64,000 nucleotides of DNA from Megamerina dolium (lineage: Eukaryota > Arthropoda > Insecta > Diptera > Megamerinidae): NCBI GenBank assembly GCA_963854835.1, contig OY978529.1, forward strand, positions 38,808,055 through 38,872,054. The letters are read 5' to 3'. Each line of letters opens with the position of its first letter. Within the stretch, counting starts at the first letter, position 1. Below, piece after piece: positions 11,665-22,672 of this stretch. Both the position numbers and the translations under genes were made by a program. The notes beneath the pieces are model-generated. The model worked only from the letters and a program-made list of their open reading frames with translations, was not told the origin of the DNA and made no database searches.

Positions 11665-12152
11665 TTAAACGATTTTAGCCCTCTCTCTCTCGAAGAACGA
11701 AAACTACACTCTACAAGTCTCTCATCATGCCTGTCCTAACATATGGTGCTGAAGCCTGGAAAATTTCCACCTCGGATGAGCGAATGCTTGGAGTTTTCGA
11801 GAGAAAAGTCCTACGCAAGATCTTTGGACCTATTTGCGTTGGTGGCGAATACCAAATAAGGTACAACCATGAGCTGTACGAGCTGTATGCCGATATTGAC
11901 ATAGTAAAGCGCATCAAAATCCAGAGGCTGCGCTGGCTAGGTCATGTCGAGCGAATGGAAGAACACGCTCCAGCTAAGCAGAAGAGGAAGACCTAACCTC
12001 CGGTGGAAAGACCAAGTACTGGAGAACCTGACGGCGCTTGGAATTTCTAACTGGCACCAGCTAGCAAAGAACAGAGATGGCTGGCGAAGCATGTTATTTT
12101 CGGCCTATATCGATATACCGTTGTTATGGCCACATAAGTAAGTAAGTAAGTA
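11665..12152 (+). mobile_element. 3' end of an RTE-like non-LTR retrotransposon (copy R1)
   Basis: Encodes the C-terminal end of a reverse transcriptase: MPVLTYGAEAWKISTSDE, VLRKIFGPICVGGEY, IKIQRLRWLGHVERMEEH, then by frameshift RGRPNLRWKDQVLENL and a GWRSM end. It stops in a (TAAG)n tail at about 12136-12150, the short tandem tail expected of such elements. Related copies are at 28105-28905 (minus) and 37630-39060 (plus). The RTE-like label rests on the endonuclease and RT pieces in copy R3. Confidence 0.75.
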
Positions 12153-13261
12153 AACAATTTTAGCAAGACTGCATCGATAATAGTAAGAAATATCAACAAT
12201 TTAAACGAAATTTCATTAAAGAGACTTTCGTTATACTGACTCTATGATATTGTATTTACTGCTTTTGGAATGTTATTGCATTTGAATTCACGAAAACTCT
12301 TTTTCATATGATTAGAGTTAATGGATCACGAATCTTTAATTAGTTTACTTTTATTCAAATAAAAAAAAAAGAAATTTACATCACATTAAAACCTAATAAC
12401 AGTTATATCGAGCGAATGGTAGAATCAGTTCTAGCAAGGATTCCGGTGATGAACGCTGTCGAAAACAAACAGAAGATTTTTCAAGAGAATCTCATATTAA
12501 AAAAGCTTTCAGCATTCTATTTTTCGCGAGCAACTGAAAAATAGACACTACTGGCGATATGCTCTACACGTGGCCAAAATCGATTATCAGTTATAATGGC
12601 TAAATAAGTCAATTCTTACAACAAATTTTTTTGAATTCTCTTTGGCAGCTGCTTGCCGCTTTGATTTAATAGACAATTCTACTCTAGTTTTAATTGAAAA
12701 ATTATTTTCTTATTTACAATCCCCTCATATCTATTTAGGTACCCTATTCGCATTTGTTTTGCAATTGTTTTGCTGTTTTTTTTTTTTTTTTGAGAAACTA
12801 GCAATACGTAAGTAAACGGTAAATATAATTTGAAAAAAAAAAAATATTGTCAAGGTGTACATACAATCAGTGAAAGATGTAGAAGGCATATCAGTGAAGA
12901 AGAAGAAGAAACTAACAAGGACAAAGAAACCGAATTACCGAATTTGTTGATCTGTCCTTAAGCTAAAAAATCGTTTAATTTTCTTTTGTGTGTACCATAG
13001 CATATAACGTCGTGTACTGCTTACAATTATTCTTTATATTGTAGTTTATTTACGTTTTTAATATTACGTACCTATGCAACTATCATATATCCCAAGCAAC
13101 CATTTAAAGTGATATTAAGATTTTTTTAATTTTTTTATATTCTGAAATGTTTTGAAATTCTCCAATTTTGATTCATTTCTGACAGTAGTTCGATACGAAA
13201 TTTAGTTATACCAAAAACATGTTGGAGAGTCTTTCAATGTGCTCATCACTTGCTACGCTAA
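12153..13261. other. AT-rich non-coding stretch
   Basis: Long T and A runs (for example about 12777-12792), no recognisable coding sequence or mobile element. Confidence 0.3.
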
Positions 13262-13269
13262 TACTAATA

Positions 13270-13730
13270 TAGGCCGCATTCTTTTGTAACCGAGTTGCAA
13301 AAGAACACCAACTCGCAATTAATTTCCCTTTTACTTGAATATAATTTCCCTTTAGTTACGCTGGTGGTATATATGGTTGTTCGTGAAATTTATAAACGAA
13401 ATAAAAACAAAAAAGAAACAATTCTGCGGAATCTGTGGTAAATATATTCGTTTATTTAAAATAAATTTTTATTTGCACTTGCTTTATTTGTTTATATTTA
13501 CAATAATTTGACGTGTTGTTGAAATTTCCCAAGCACATATCAGTAGTCTATTCACAATAGTGCTGTTTTTTTACTTTCCAACACTATAACTCAGGTCGAT
13601 TAAAATATAAGCAACTTCAATTGAACTCGGTTAAAATAGACGACGTCGCTTATTTTTGTTGTTGCTTTGCATGCAGTTCGGCAAATAAGTCAGTGTTCTT
13701 TTGCAACTCGCGTGCAAAAGAACGCGGCTA
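13270..13730. mobile_element. hAT-like MITE
   Basis: A 461-bp non-coding element with inverted ends (TAGGCCGCATTCTTTTG on the left, the complement of TAGCCGCGTTCTTTTG on the right; the similarity continues through GAGTTGCAAAAGAACAC). It is flanked by an exact 8-bp direct repeat TACTAATA at 13262-13269 and 13731-13738. An 8-bp duplication is typical of hAT elements. No transposase fragment inside. Confidence 0.7.
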
Positions 13731-13738
13731 TACTAATA

Positions 13739-14639
13739 GTTTAAGTACAGGTAAAGAAACAAACAAATGTCAATCACTCTCTTATATCACACCTTTGAAG
13801 AAGTGATATTTCATAACGTTCTCCACTTAGTTCGTTGGGATGCAGCAGTTTACACGTGCGCACCTTCGTTTCTTTGCATTCGTCTATATGGTAAAAATAA
13901 ATGAAAGAGAGAAAAAGATTATGATTCAATCCCTGCCGTGCCTCGTGCAGTGCTAGGATAAAGAGTACCCAATCTTTTTGTGGGTAAATAAATACTTGAA
14001 GAAGCAGCACGCAGTGGAAAAGTAACAAAGATGAAATGTAAGAAACTTCAATTTCAAATTGTTTTTACAACGAATGATATTTATGTGGATGTTCAACCCC
14101 TATGCATTTTTACCTTCTTGTCTCTTGAATCTCTTGTCATAATCAATATCTACTCATATATAAATTGGAAAGGACAATAACGGCGACACTGAACCACAAC
14201 AACAACAACATGCCGCTATACTTTTTCATTGTATTGTTTACTATGTATGTATATGAGTAAAGTTCTTTAAAATTTGTATATACAATATAATGCGGGTACC
14301 GGGGGTGCTATTATTTACATGCCAGCATTTATAGTAAATATATATCAATGTATCATTGATGGTAATGTATTGTGATGTCATTTCATTTAATACATTAACA
14401 TTTGTCCAAGGTGTTGGAGATTACGGGTGATTGAATGATTCTCAAATTTATAAGCAAAGTTCCGGAGAGTGACTAGGAAGTCGCTCATGAGCATGATAAT
14501 TTTGCGAAAATGTTATCGTAAAATAAATGAGTTTTGCTAGCAACACACGAAATTGCGTTGAAGTTGTTTTTAGACTTGTTCATCGTGCGATGGCACCATT
14601 TTCTTGCAACTTTGAATTTGGTTAGTGTAAACTTTCGTG
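13739..14639. other. non-coding stretch
   Basis: No gene recognised. The minus-strand frame of 84 codons at 13774-14028 has no known motif. A short (CAA)n run sits near 14196. Confidence 0.3.
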
Positions 14640-14810
14640 AAAATAATATCATAGTTAAGTTAGGTTATGTGGCTGCCCTCTCTTTGAGGGGACACTCTTA
14701 GGCAAGAAAGGCCCATTGTGATACCATCGAGCTTCTCTTCCAGTAATGTTGTGAGTGTTAAATTTGGACAGCATTAGAAGGGACCTACTTATATTAGCTA
14801 ATATCCTAGA
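14640..14810 (-). mobile_element. SINE 3' fragment (S5)
   Basis: Reverse-strand piece carrying the 3' part of the SINE family (complement of AATATAAGTAGGTCCCTTCT and GGAAGAGAAGCTCG), followed by AGGCCCATTGTGATACC, the same tail that ends copy S3 at 16560-16580, and a GTTAGGTTATGTGG terminus. The tRNA-related head is missing. Confidence 0.55.
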
Positions 14811-15719
14811 ATAAACGAATTTTTCTTGTCGGGCCAAATCGAATCTATTGAAGACACGAAATGAAGTTAAATCTGCCTTTTAGATATATTCATCGGTCGG
14901 TGCTTTTCGAGATTCCAATTTTGTTGACATCATTGCCGCCAGATTAACCAGATAGTCATTGGCCTTGAATTGGATTATAGTTAATTTGGTGCATTTCTGT
15001 CTCATCGTTTATGATAATTTTGCGAAATTATCACTCTTGAATTCGGGTAAACTCAACTTTGATGGAATTAAGGAGCTTTGCTTCTCGGGTCTATTGGGAT
15101 CTTTTGAAGAAACGAAATAAGATTATATTTTCTCTTAGATATTGGTCTTTTCAGGAATCAAAATTCGTTGTTAACATTAGCAGAGTATTTAGCCGGAGTT
15201 ACTTTTCATTGCTCTTAACACCCTAATTTAATACTTATTTAAGCCAAATGTATCACGGAACACGACGAATTTTAAATAATTCAATTTTTCAGAGCTCTTA
15301 ACACATTTGTTTTAATACTTACTAAAGTCAAGTGTATTACAGAACATGACAGGTATCCGACAATTCCGTATCAAGCACCTTTTTCGCTGGAGCCGCTGGG
15401 CTGATTCATTCGTTACATATAACTCTACTCTGCTGAACTTGACTGCTTTCATATCTTACATTCAGTGCAAAAATAAAGTTTTTAGTTAAAATAGGCTTTA
15501 GTAAAAATATGCATCCGGAGTGTAAAAATACTGTGGGCCACCAAAAACTGCTTCCACCGAACAATTAACAGTTTTCAGGCTTCCCAAAGTCATACGCGTC
15601 TTCTCTATTTTAATAAATACAGGTTATTTACTCTTTTTTTACTACCTTGATTTAAAATTTATTCGATTTTTTTTGAACTGGATAGGCAATGTTTCAACTT
15701 AAAAAACTAAATTTCATGT
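14811..15719. other. non-coding stretch
   Basis: Contains loosely repeated phrases (AATTTTGCGAAA, TGAAGAAACGAAAT-like) near 14850, 14500 and 15110 that suggest an old repeat, but no unit could be defined. No gene. Confidence 0.3.
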
Positions 15720-15723
15720 ATGT

Positions 15724-16985
15724 AGGTAGTCCTCGAAGTACCCGATCAACAGGGAAAACACCAAGAATTTGGGAAAAGTATCTTTATTTCTCTACATAGT
15801 CCCTTTTTAGCTCGATACACTTTTGCCATTGATAGCTTGAATACTCTGTTTATACTAAGAATTGTTGAACTCCTCACATATGTATAGGCATTAAACTAAA
15901 GACTCCACCTCTAGGCAAGCTTTTTACCATCGATTCACTTTTTCGTCATTGGAAATAGAAAATAATTCGCACAAGTTCCACTTCTTCATTGTTGGCAAAC
16001 CGTTTACCATCGAACAATTTTCCAAGTTTGCAAACAACCGATATCCACCAATGTTTCATCTATCATTATGAATTAACGTGAAAATTCTGTTTTACTTCTG
16101 TAGAACTTTGATAAACACTCGATTGCAACATCCTCACGACGTTGTTGTTATTTCATTGTGACTAATTGCGGCACCCATTTTGCGTACAACTCTTTTCATA
16201 TCCAAATTTTCAGTCAATATGCGATGTACAGCAACTTTTTGAAATGTCTATTGTGGCCGATAGCTCGTTCACTTTTAATCGACTATCATCCCTTCCTTCT
16301 GATCTGTAGGTCATGGGTTCAATCCCCGTCTGAAGCATAAAAAAATTTAATATCGAAAAGATTTTTTTTTTTAACGGTTCCCACCTACCGGCAAGAAGTG
16401 ACCATTTTTCCGGCAGAAACCATTTGCCAAAAATACTTCTTAAAAAAAGAGCTCTGTGACAAAACTAAGTTAAAGTGATTTTACCAGGGTTCTGCCGTTC
16501 GGAATCGGCTAATATAAGTAGGTCCCTTCTAATGCTGTCCAAATTTAACACCCACAACAGTATTGGTATCACAATGGGCCTATCATCCCATAGCATTTTA
16601 TTTTCTTCATAATTTCTGGTATGATAAATTAATTTGGTTCAACATTGCGATGCTTAAACGTTGCCAGCAAAATATTTTGCTATTGTAAATGAAGAAGCAA
16701 AGTCCTCCAGAATAGAATCCAGCTACGCTATGACATTAGTTGGACTGAAGCCTTTCAAATGAAAATATTCTAATACATAATGAGAACCAATTTTTTCCAT
16801 ACGTACAAATTCACTGAGAGAATAAATTACTGATGGCTGCTAAATAAATATTGAGCAACGTAGTGTCATCACTCTTTAGACAAAAATTTTATACGGTTGG
16901 TACTTTTTTCCATCGTTATTCTTTTCAAATAACAACAGCCATCGTCAGTGTCCTAAAAGTTGCGTTCATGCAAGAAACGCATATT
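15724..16985 (-). mobile_element. old mariner element (copy M2), split by a SINE
   Basis: Same family as the better kept copy at 21469-22670. Read on the minus strand, the transposase start (MEKIGSHYVLEYFHLKGFSP), the helix-turn-helix region (VNELSATIDISKS) and scraps of the C-terminus appear in order, with many stops. The left end (complement of GATCGGGTACTTCGAGGACTA) still resembles the family terminus; the right end is blurred. SINE copy S3 lies inside it within a 10-bp duplication. Boundaries are approximate. Confidence 0.65.
16293..16579 (+). mobile_element. tRNA-derived SINE copy (S3), nested in mariner M2
   Basis: Starts in the tRNA-like head (CCTTCTGATCTGTAGGTCAT, then B box GGGTTCAATCCCC) and continues through the family body (TCTGCCGTTCGGAATCGGCT, AAGTAGGTCCCTTCTAATGC). 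It is framed by an exact 10-bp direct repeat CTATCATCCC at 16283-16292 and 16580-16589. It ends with GGTATCACAATGGGC, a different tail from copy S1. The A box is truncated. Confidence 0.75.
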
Positions 16986-18180
16986 TTTCTTACTTATACT
17001 TAGACATACACTACCATACTGCCACCAAATGAAGACATGCTTAGAATATTTTGTTTTTTAAACTGCTCAATCCCGATATTCATGGTTTACTCATTAATCA
17101 CCGGTAAGTGATTTTCTTTTAAACCTGAATTCTGTCATGGACCTCTTAATTGTATATATCTTGTTTTCGCAGTTTTTACTTTTAACCAACTGTGCGATTA
17201 TCTCCAGATGATTCGCATGAACAAAATTGTTTCGTTTTCTATGTTTTATATATTGTCAAGCCTTTGTTAAATAGATTATACGAGAGAATGAACCTTTTAC
17301 TAAATCCTTTCTTTTATTTGTATTTAGGTAAGTATTTTGTTATGAGCTAGCCGGAAATTAATTAACATCTATGCTTTTTTTTATGTCTTACGATCCTTAT
17401 AAGCTGTTCTTATGAACATCTGGTATTTTAATATTTACATATAATATTTTCTTTGAGTTGACACTGCTTGTCATAAAATATATAAATCATAATCTACAAC
17501 TGAATAAAATCCAGATTGTAGTTCAAATTAAGTTTAAATTGCATTAACTTCGTACGAGAATATTTTGTTTTTCAATTTCAATCTCGATGTTGTCATTGCT
17601 TTATATTCATATTTTCTATATCACAACTGTTTGGCGCTTAAATTACCCCACTTTAATTCATTCACAAACATACACATATACATTTAAGTACATACTGATG
17701 TACCTACATATTCATAATTCCATTCGTATGCACACGTTCCATTAGGAAGTTAACGAGCGCGCGCACGCTTGTTCACCCATGTCATAATGTCCACAAGTAA
17801 ATGCATTATTTCACACGTCATAGGTACATATGTACATATAAATATGTATATGAGCATTACCTAAGGCATACAATATTATATGAGAAAGGAGAAAAAAAAG
17901 TACAAAAAATAAAAGAAAGGTAAGGAACCATTTTTTTTTTGTAATTTCATTCGAAGAGGAGTTTTCTTGATCAACTGCGAATATTTTGTAAGAAATTTAC
18001 CATCCATCTGATGATCGTCATACAATGAAGTGTAAATGTAAAGCGAAACAAAAATACAACACAACGACAATAAAAGAAGCAAGGAACAAGAATAGAATAA
18101 AAAAAAAATGTAACAAAAACAATATAATAACTAAGTACTAAGTAAAACCACCACCAGTGGAGTGGTGTTGGTTGCATATT
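16986..18180. other. intergenic AT-rich stretch
   Basis: No coding sequence recognised before the coiled-coil gene. Low-complexity A and T runs; nothing else defined. Confidence 0.3.
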
Positions 18181-18600
18181 TTCAGTTCATTATTTTGAAT
18201 TGCGCCCGAAAGTAAATCAGTTAGATTTTGACAACGGAACGTACAGCAAGATATTTTTATTTACGCGTGCGTACAATTCGGTAGTTAGTAGTATTCGTTA
18301 TTTTGAATTGTTTTTGTTTTTGTTGTTCTTTTTCTTTAAATTTGATGATTTCGTTATAAATTTGTTATCAAGCGCCAAAAATATCGGTTGTTTTTTGATT
18401 TAACCCCATCTTATTAAATTCTGCAAAAATCAGCTTTATTATAATAAAATAAAATGACAGTGAATTGTTATTAAAAATCGTTATTAAAATATAAATTACA
18501 AAAAAAAAATAAAAAATAAAAAACCACAGTTCACACTCACTTGCTCAACTTCTTCTCCTTCTTCTATTCCATCTTCAAAATTCAACGGTCAATTGTCCTC
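18181..18600 (+). promoter_or_regulatory. probable 5' UTR / core promoter region of the coiled-coil gene
   Basis: Two TCAGTT motifs that fit the insect initiator lie at 18182-18187 and 18217-18222, followed by an AACGGAACG run resembling the fly motif-ten element, though its spacing from the second initiator is about 5 bp off the usual. No TATA box at the usual place. Weak evidence; a transcript end is needed. Confidence 0.25.
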
Positions 18601-21282
18601 ATGTCTTTCTCGAAAGCAAAATTAAAACGTTTTAATGATATCGATGTGGCCTCATGTGTCTCACCAGCCACAACAAAATTAACAACTGGCAGTGGTGATA
18701 CACTCAATACAGCTGCAACGATGGCCACCCCTACGACGTCGGCTGCGGCAGCAGCAACAACAACACCATCGTCATCGTCTACCGGCCATCCGGAACGAAA
18801 GGAACAAATTGAAAAATTCTTCAAAGACGCCGTACGTTTTGCTTCCAACTCAAAAGATACGAAAGAGTTTGCTATACCAAAAGAGAACAAAGAGGATAAA
18901 AAATCGAAGGGTTTGCGGCTATTTCGTACACCCTCGCTACCGCATCGATTACGTTTTCGTCAAAACTCTGATGCGACAGCAACTGCAGCGCATAATAATA
19001 ATAATAATAACAGTAATAATAATAATAATGGTGGCGCTGCTGCTGCTGCTGCCACAACCGCCAGTTCTACACCATTGAATTCGGCCGCCACAACACCAGT
19101 CAAAGAGGTGGCACCCAAATCAGCATCCCGCCTAAAGGGCAAAGAAGCACTTCAGCAAGAAATACGCAAGAAGAACGAACTCATCGAAAACTATGCGAGT
19201 CAAATCGATGTCCTCAAGCGTCACGTGGATCAAATGAGAGAAACGGAGGCAAAACTGCGTGATGAGAACAAATCGATTACGCTAAAGGCTGAGCAAGTGA
19301 TAAATGCATTGACAGCTGAAAATAGATCGCAAAAAGAGGTCAATGCTCAGTTGAGCGTAGAAAATGAGAAGCTGCTCGAAAAATGCTCTCGTCTGGGTGA
19401 TGAATTGAAAGCTATTACGATTCAACATGCAGCTGAAATTGTGGATCTAAATGCACATGCAGCTGAGTTGAAAGCAAATAACATACAATTGGCCGAAGAG
19501 TCTCAGAAACAAAATGCAGAAAATATTAAATTGCAAGAAAAATGTACTCAACTTGCAGCGGATGTGCAGCAAGCATATGAAAAGCTGGCCGATGATGAGG
19601 AGAAGGCTCAGAAAAATTATGAACTGATACAAAATCTGCGAAATACCAAAGATGCGCTCATCATCGATGTGGCACAGCTAAAGAAACAAATCGAACAGGA
19701 TGCCTTGGCCTATGGGCAAGAAACCAAAGTAGTACACAATGAGATGGAGTGCTTGAAGCACGAACGAAATACACTCAAAAATGATTTGGCCAGCAAATGT
19801 GAATTGATTCGATCGCTGCAAGAAGAACTGCTGGATAAAAATTGTGAAATTGATGCACATTGCGACACCATACGGCAGATGTGCCGCGAAAAGGCAAATT
19901 ATGTGGAGCGAGAACGTCTTATGGAGGCGGCAGAGGAGAAGATTCGGATGGCCGAAACACAGGCTGAGATGAAGGTGCAAAAATGCGAAACCGATTTGGA
20001 GAAGGCGATCGAACGCGAGAAATCCTACTGGCGCGGTGAGTTAAGTAAGCGTCAGAAAATGGCCGAAAATGAGATGATCAAAATTGAACTTGAGAAACAA
20101 GATGTGATGGTGCTGCTAGAGACGACAAATGATATGTTGCGTGAACGCGATGAGAAAATTCAAAAATACGAGGAGCAATTAAGTCATGGCATCAATTATT
20201 ACATCCAGCTGACGGATACACTGCAAAAACAAATTGTGAATCTGAAGCAAGATATGGCGAAAACTATTTCGGAGAAGTATAATTATCAGTTGACACTGAA
20301 CAACACACGCTCTACGGTCAACATACTGATGGAGAGGCTGAAGAAATCTGACGATGATGTTGAACAGCTGAAGGCAGAATTGGAATCCGTCCAATTGGCA
20401 AAGGGTGCACTCGAACATACCTATCTGACGCTGCAGGCTGATATGGAAGCATTACGCGCCCAGCATACAACCACCGAGTCGGCGCTCAAACAATTGTGCG
20501 ACTCGTCCCAGCAACTACAAAATGAGGTATCAATTAAAGAAAACATTTACAATGATATACTCACCTCCGAAGAGGCAACTCTGATGAAATTCAATAAGAT
20601 TGCTTCCTCATTCCAGGAGCGCATCGATACGGATGTCAACATGTATCTGGACCTGTACAATGAACTGAAGAACAAGGACGAAACTCGTGAAATGTATATA
20701 CAAGACATGAAGAAGGCTTTGGATGATTTTGCGAATGTTCTACAATATGCGCAATTGGAATTGGATAGCAAAGAGAAGACGTTGGCGAAAGTACGTGAGG
20801 AATGTGAACAGCTCAAGTTTGAAAATATTTCATTAAAATCGAAAATTGAGGAAAGCGCTGAAGCTGGAAATAAGAAAGAAAACAGCACTGATTTGGAAAA
20901 AATCGAAGATCTGCTTATCGATTCAGAATTACGTGCTGAATGCGATAAGATCACATCGTGGTTACTAAGCTCGGCTGAGAAATCTGTGCACGCAGAATGT
21001 TCCAATGAAATGGGCGAACTTTTGAAAGCAGCGTCAACAGCAACACCAACAGCGACAGCGGTGACAACACCAAATAGTAAATCACGCAATTGCACAACTC
21101 CAGTACGTTCCTCAGGCGGTAAAATTATAGCGTCGATTGCACCGCATACACCACGTACACCACGTACGCCCAAGAGCACACATACGCCACGTACAACACC
21201 CAAGAAGACCGTTTTATTCATGGGTAAAGAGAATATTCCACTCAGCCCACAGAAGCAAGTACTTAAAGCTCGTAATGTGTAG
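18601..21282 (+). CDS. long coiled-coil protein, HMMR/RHAMM-like, 893 aa
   Basis: A single open exon. The first ATG (18601) follows open sequence without another ATG, and gives the N-terminus MSFSKAKLKRFND, very like the start of vertebrate HMMR (hyaluronan-mediated motility receptor, a spindle and centrosome protein) as I remember it. Residues 15-175 are low complexity (Ala/Thr/Ser runs, poly-Asn at about 132-143, poly-Ala at about 146-151). About 176-785 is heptad-rich coiled coil, Glu/Lys/Gln/Leu rich with no prolines of note. The tail 786-893 is Thr/Pro rich with several TP sites (HTPRTPRTPKSTHTPRTTP), possible CDK targets, and a KEN box at 876-878 (KENIPLSP), a known APC/C degron. No signal peptide or membrane segment. 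Role in spindle or centrosome is inference from the N-terminus and tail; I cannot name the Drosophila orthologue. Other long coiled-coil proteins remain possible. Confidence 0.88.
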   Translation: MSFSKAKLKRFNDIDVASCVSPATTKLTTGSGDTLNTAATMATPTTSAAAAATTTPSSSSTGHPERKEQIEKFFKDAVRFASNSKDTKEFAIPKENKEDKKSKGLRLFRTPSLPHRLRFRQNSDATATAAHNNNNNNSNNNNNGGAAAAAATTASSTPLNSAATTPVKEVAPKSASRLKGKEALQQEIRKKNELIENYASQIDVLKRHVDQMRETEAKLRDENKSITLKAEQVINALTAENRSQKEVNAQLSVENEKLLEKCSRLGDELKAITIQHAAEIVDLNAHAAELKANNIQLAEESQKQNAENIKLQEKCTQLAADVQQAYEKLADDEEKAQKNYELIQNLRNTKDALIIDVAQLKKQIEQDALAYGQETKVVHNEMECLKHERNTLKNDLASKCELIRSLQEELLDKNCEIDAHCDTIRQMCREKANYVERERLMEAAEEKIRMAETQAEMKVQKCETDLEKAIEREKSYWRGELSKRQKMAENEMIKIELEKQDVMVLLETTNDMLRERDEKIQKYEEQLSHGINYYIQLTDTLQKQIVNLKQDMAKTISEKYNYQLTLNNTRSTVNILMERLKKSDDDVEQLKAELESVQLAKGALEHTYLTLQADMEALRAQHTTTESALKQLCDSSQQLQNEVSIKENIYNDILTSEEATLMKFNKIASSFQERIDTDVNMYLDLYNELKNKDETREMYIQDMKKALDDFANVLQYAQLELDSKEKTLAKVREECEQLKFENISLKSKIEESAEAGNKKENSTDLEKIEDLLIDSELRAECDKITSWLLSSAEKSVHAECSNEMGELLKAASTATPTATAVTTPNSKSRNCTTPVRSSGGKIIASIAPHTPRTPRTPKSTHTPRTTPKKTVLFMGKENIPLSPQKQVLKARNV

Positions 21283-21377
21283 AAAGCAGTCCAGTCCAAT
21301 ATTTTTTAACGCATTAAGAGGCTGGTTTTTTTCCCCCCTCCAAGAAAATATGTCAAATTTATAGATTAAGATTTATA

Positions 21378-21383
21378 AATAAA
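21378..21383 (+). terminator. polyadenylation signal AATAAA
   Basis: Ninety-six bases after the stop codon of the coiled-coil gene; the likely 3' end signal of that transcript. Confidence 0.6.
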
Positions 21384-21468
21384 AAATGTAGTTTTTAATT
21401 CTAAATTATATGTTTTTCATATATATTTAATTAATGACGTTCGGGAATTCCCATTGTAAATGAATATA

Positions 21469-22670
21469 CGAGGACGGTCCCAGAACTACCCGACACAGCA
21501 TATAGATGGCGGCAGTAGTTTGAAATTACTTTGGTGAAAAGTGGCACCTTTATAAAACTTATGTTTTAAGTTTCAAGGCGCCTCGTTGTTTAGTCTTTTT
21601 TTTGGAGCCATCGAAAGTTAACGATCTCAGTGAATTTGTAAATATGGAAAAAATTGGTCACCGTTATGTAATTCAATACTTTCATTTGAAAGGTCTCAGT
21701 CCAACGAATATTAAAGCCAAACTAGGGGGGAGTCTGCTCCTTTATTTACGACCATAAAATATTGGGTGGCAGAGTTAAACGAGGTCGTACGAGCTGCCAA
21801 GACGAACACCGTAGTGGTCGACCAATTGAGGTGGCCACGCCAGAAACGGTTAAGAAAATGGTATTGGATGATCGCCGGCTGAAGGTGCGTGGGCTAGGTG
21901 AAATTACAGGCATTTCAAAAAGTGCTATACATCGTAGATTGACCGAAAATTTGGAGATGAAACAACTGTGTGCAAAATGGTTGCCGCGTTTGCTCACGAT
22001 AGAACAAAAACAACGTCGTGAAGATATTTCTATAGAGTATTTGGCGATGTTTCACAGTAACAAAGCCGAGTTTTTGCGTCGATTCGTAACCATGGATGAG
22101 ACATGGGTCCACCACTTCACACCTGGGAGAATCGTATCCAAAGAATGCGAAGACAGTTTCATCTGCAGACAAGGTTATGGCGTCTGTTTTTTGGGTTGCA
22201 CGTGACATAATTTTTATTGCTTATCTTTAAAAAGGAAAAACACTCAACGACGAGTATTATGCTAATTTCTTGCAGCGTTTAGGTAAAGAAAAAAAGGTCG
22301 CATTTTGCGAAAAAGAAAGTGTTGTCTCATCAAGACAATGTATCAGTTCACATATCCGCTATTGCGATAGCCAAAATCAATGAGTTAAAGCTCGAATTGC
22401 TTCAGCACGCACCTTATTCGCCAGATTTAGCTTCTTCGGATCATTTTCTATTTTCAAATTTGAAAAAATGAAGAGGTGGTGTCTGCGGTAGATGGTTATT
22501 TTAATGAGCTAGACAGTTCATACTATAAACAGGGTATCGAAGCTATAGAATATCGCTGGGAAAAGTGTACTTGTATCGAGCTAAAAGGAGATTATGTTGA
22601 GAATTAAAGAAAAATATTCTCAAATTTGTTGTTTTCTTTGTTAGGTCGGGTAGTCCTGGGACCGCCCTCG
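21469..22670 (+). mobile_element. mariner element with both ends (copy M1)
   Basis: A 1202-bp unit, a normal mariner length. The terminal 26 bases (21469-21494 and the complement of 22645-22670) match at 24 positions, and TA dinucleotides flank both sides. It begins 187 bp after the end of the coiled-coil gene. Related but more worn copies lie at 15724-16985 and, less closely, at 25080-25500, 41600-42790 and 46798-48778. Confidence 0.9.
21644..22607 (+). pseudogene. broken mariner transposase
   Basis: Starts MEKIGHRYVIQYFHLKGLSP. A frameshift near 21725-21735 (a run of G) moves the frame to KRGRTSCQDEHRSGRPIEV, then LDDRRLKVRGLGEITGISKS (helix-turn-helix) and VTMDETWVHH (first catalytic Asp). 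More frameshifts follow; the second Asp (HQDN-like, near 22329-22342) and the third (PDLASSDHFLF, near 22420-22450) are readable only in other frames. The normal protein is about 345 residues. Not functional. Confidence 0.85.
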
Positions 22671-22672
22671 TA

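Noticed and set aside
18541..18600. Upstream extension of the coiled-coil frame
   Set aside because: It has no ATG; the first ATG at 18601 gives the HMMR-like start.
20547..21299. 250-codon open frame on the minus strand
   Set aside because: It is the antisense shadow of the coiled-coil gene, without motif or own start context.
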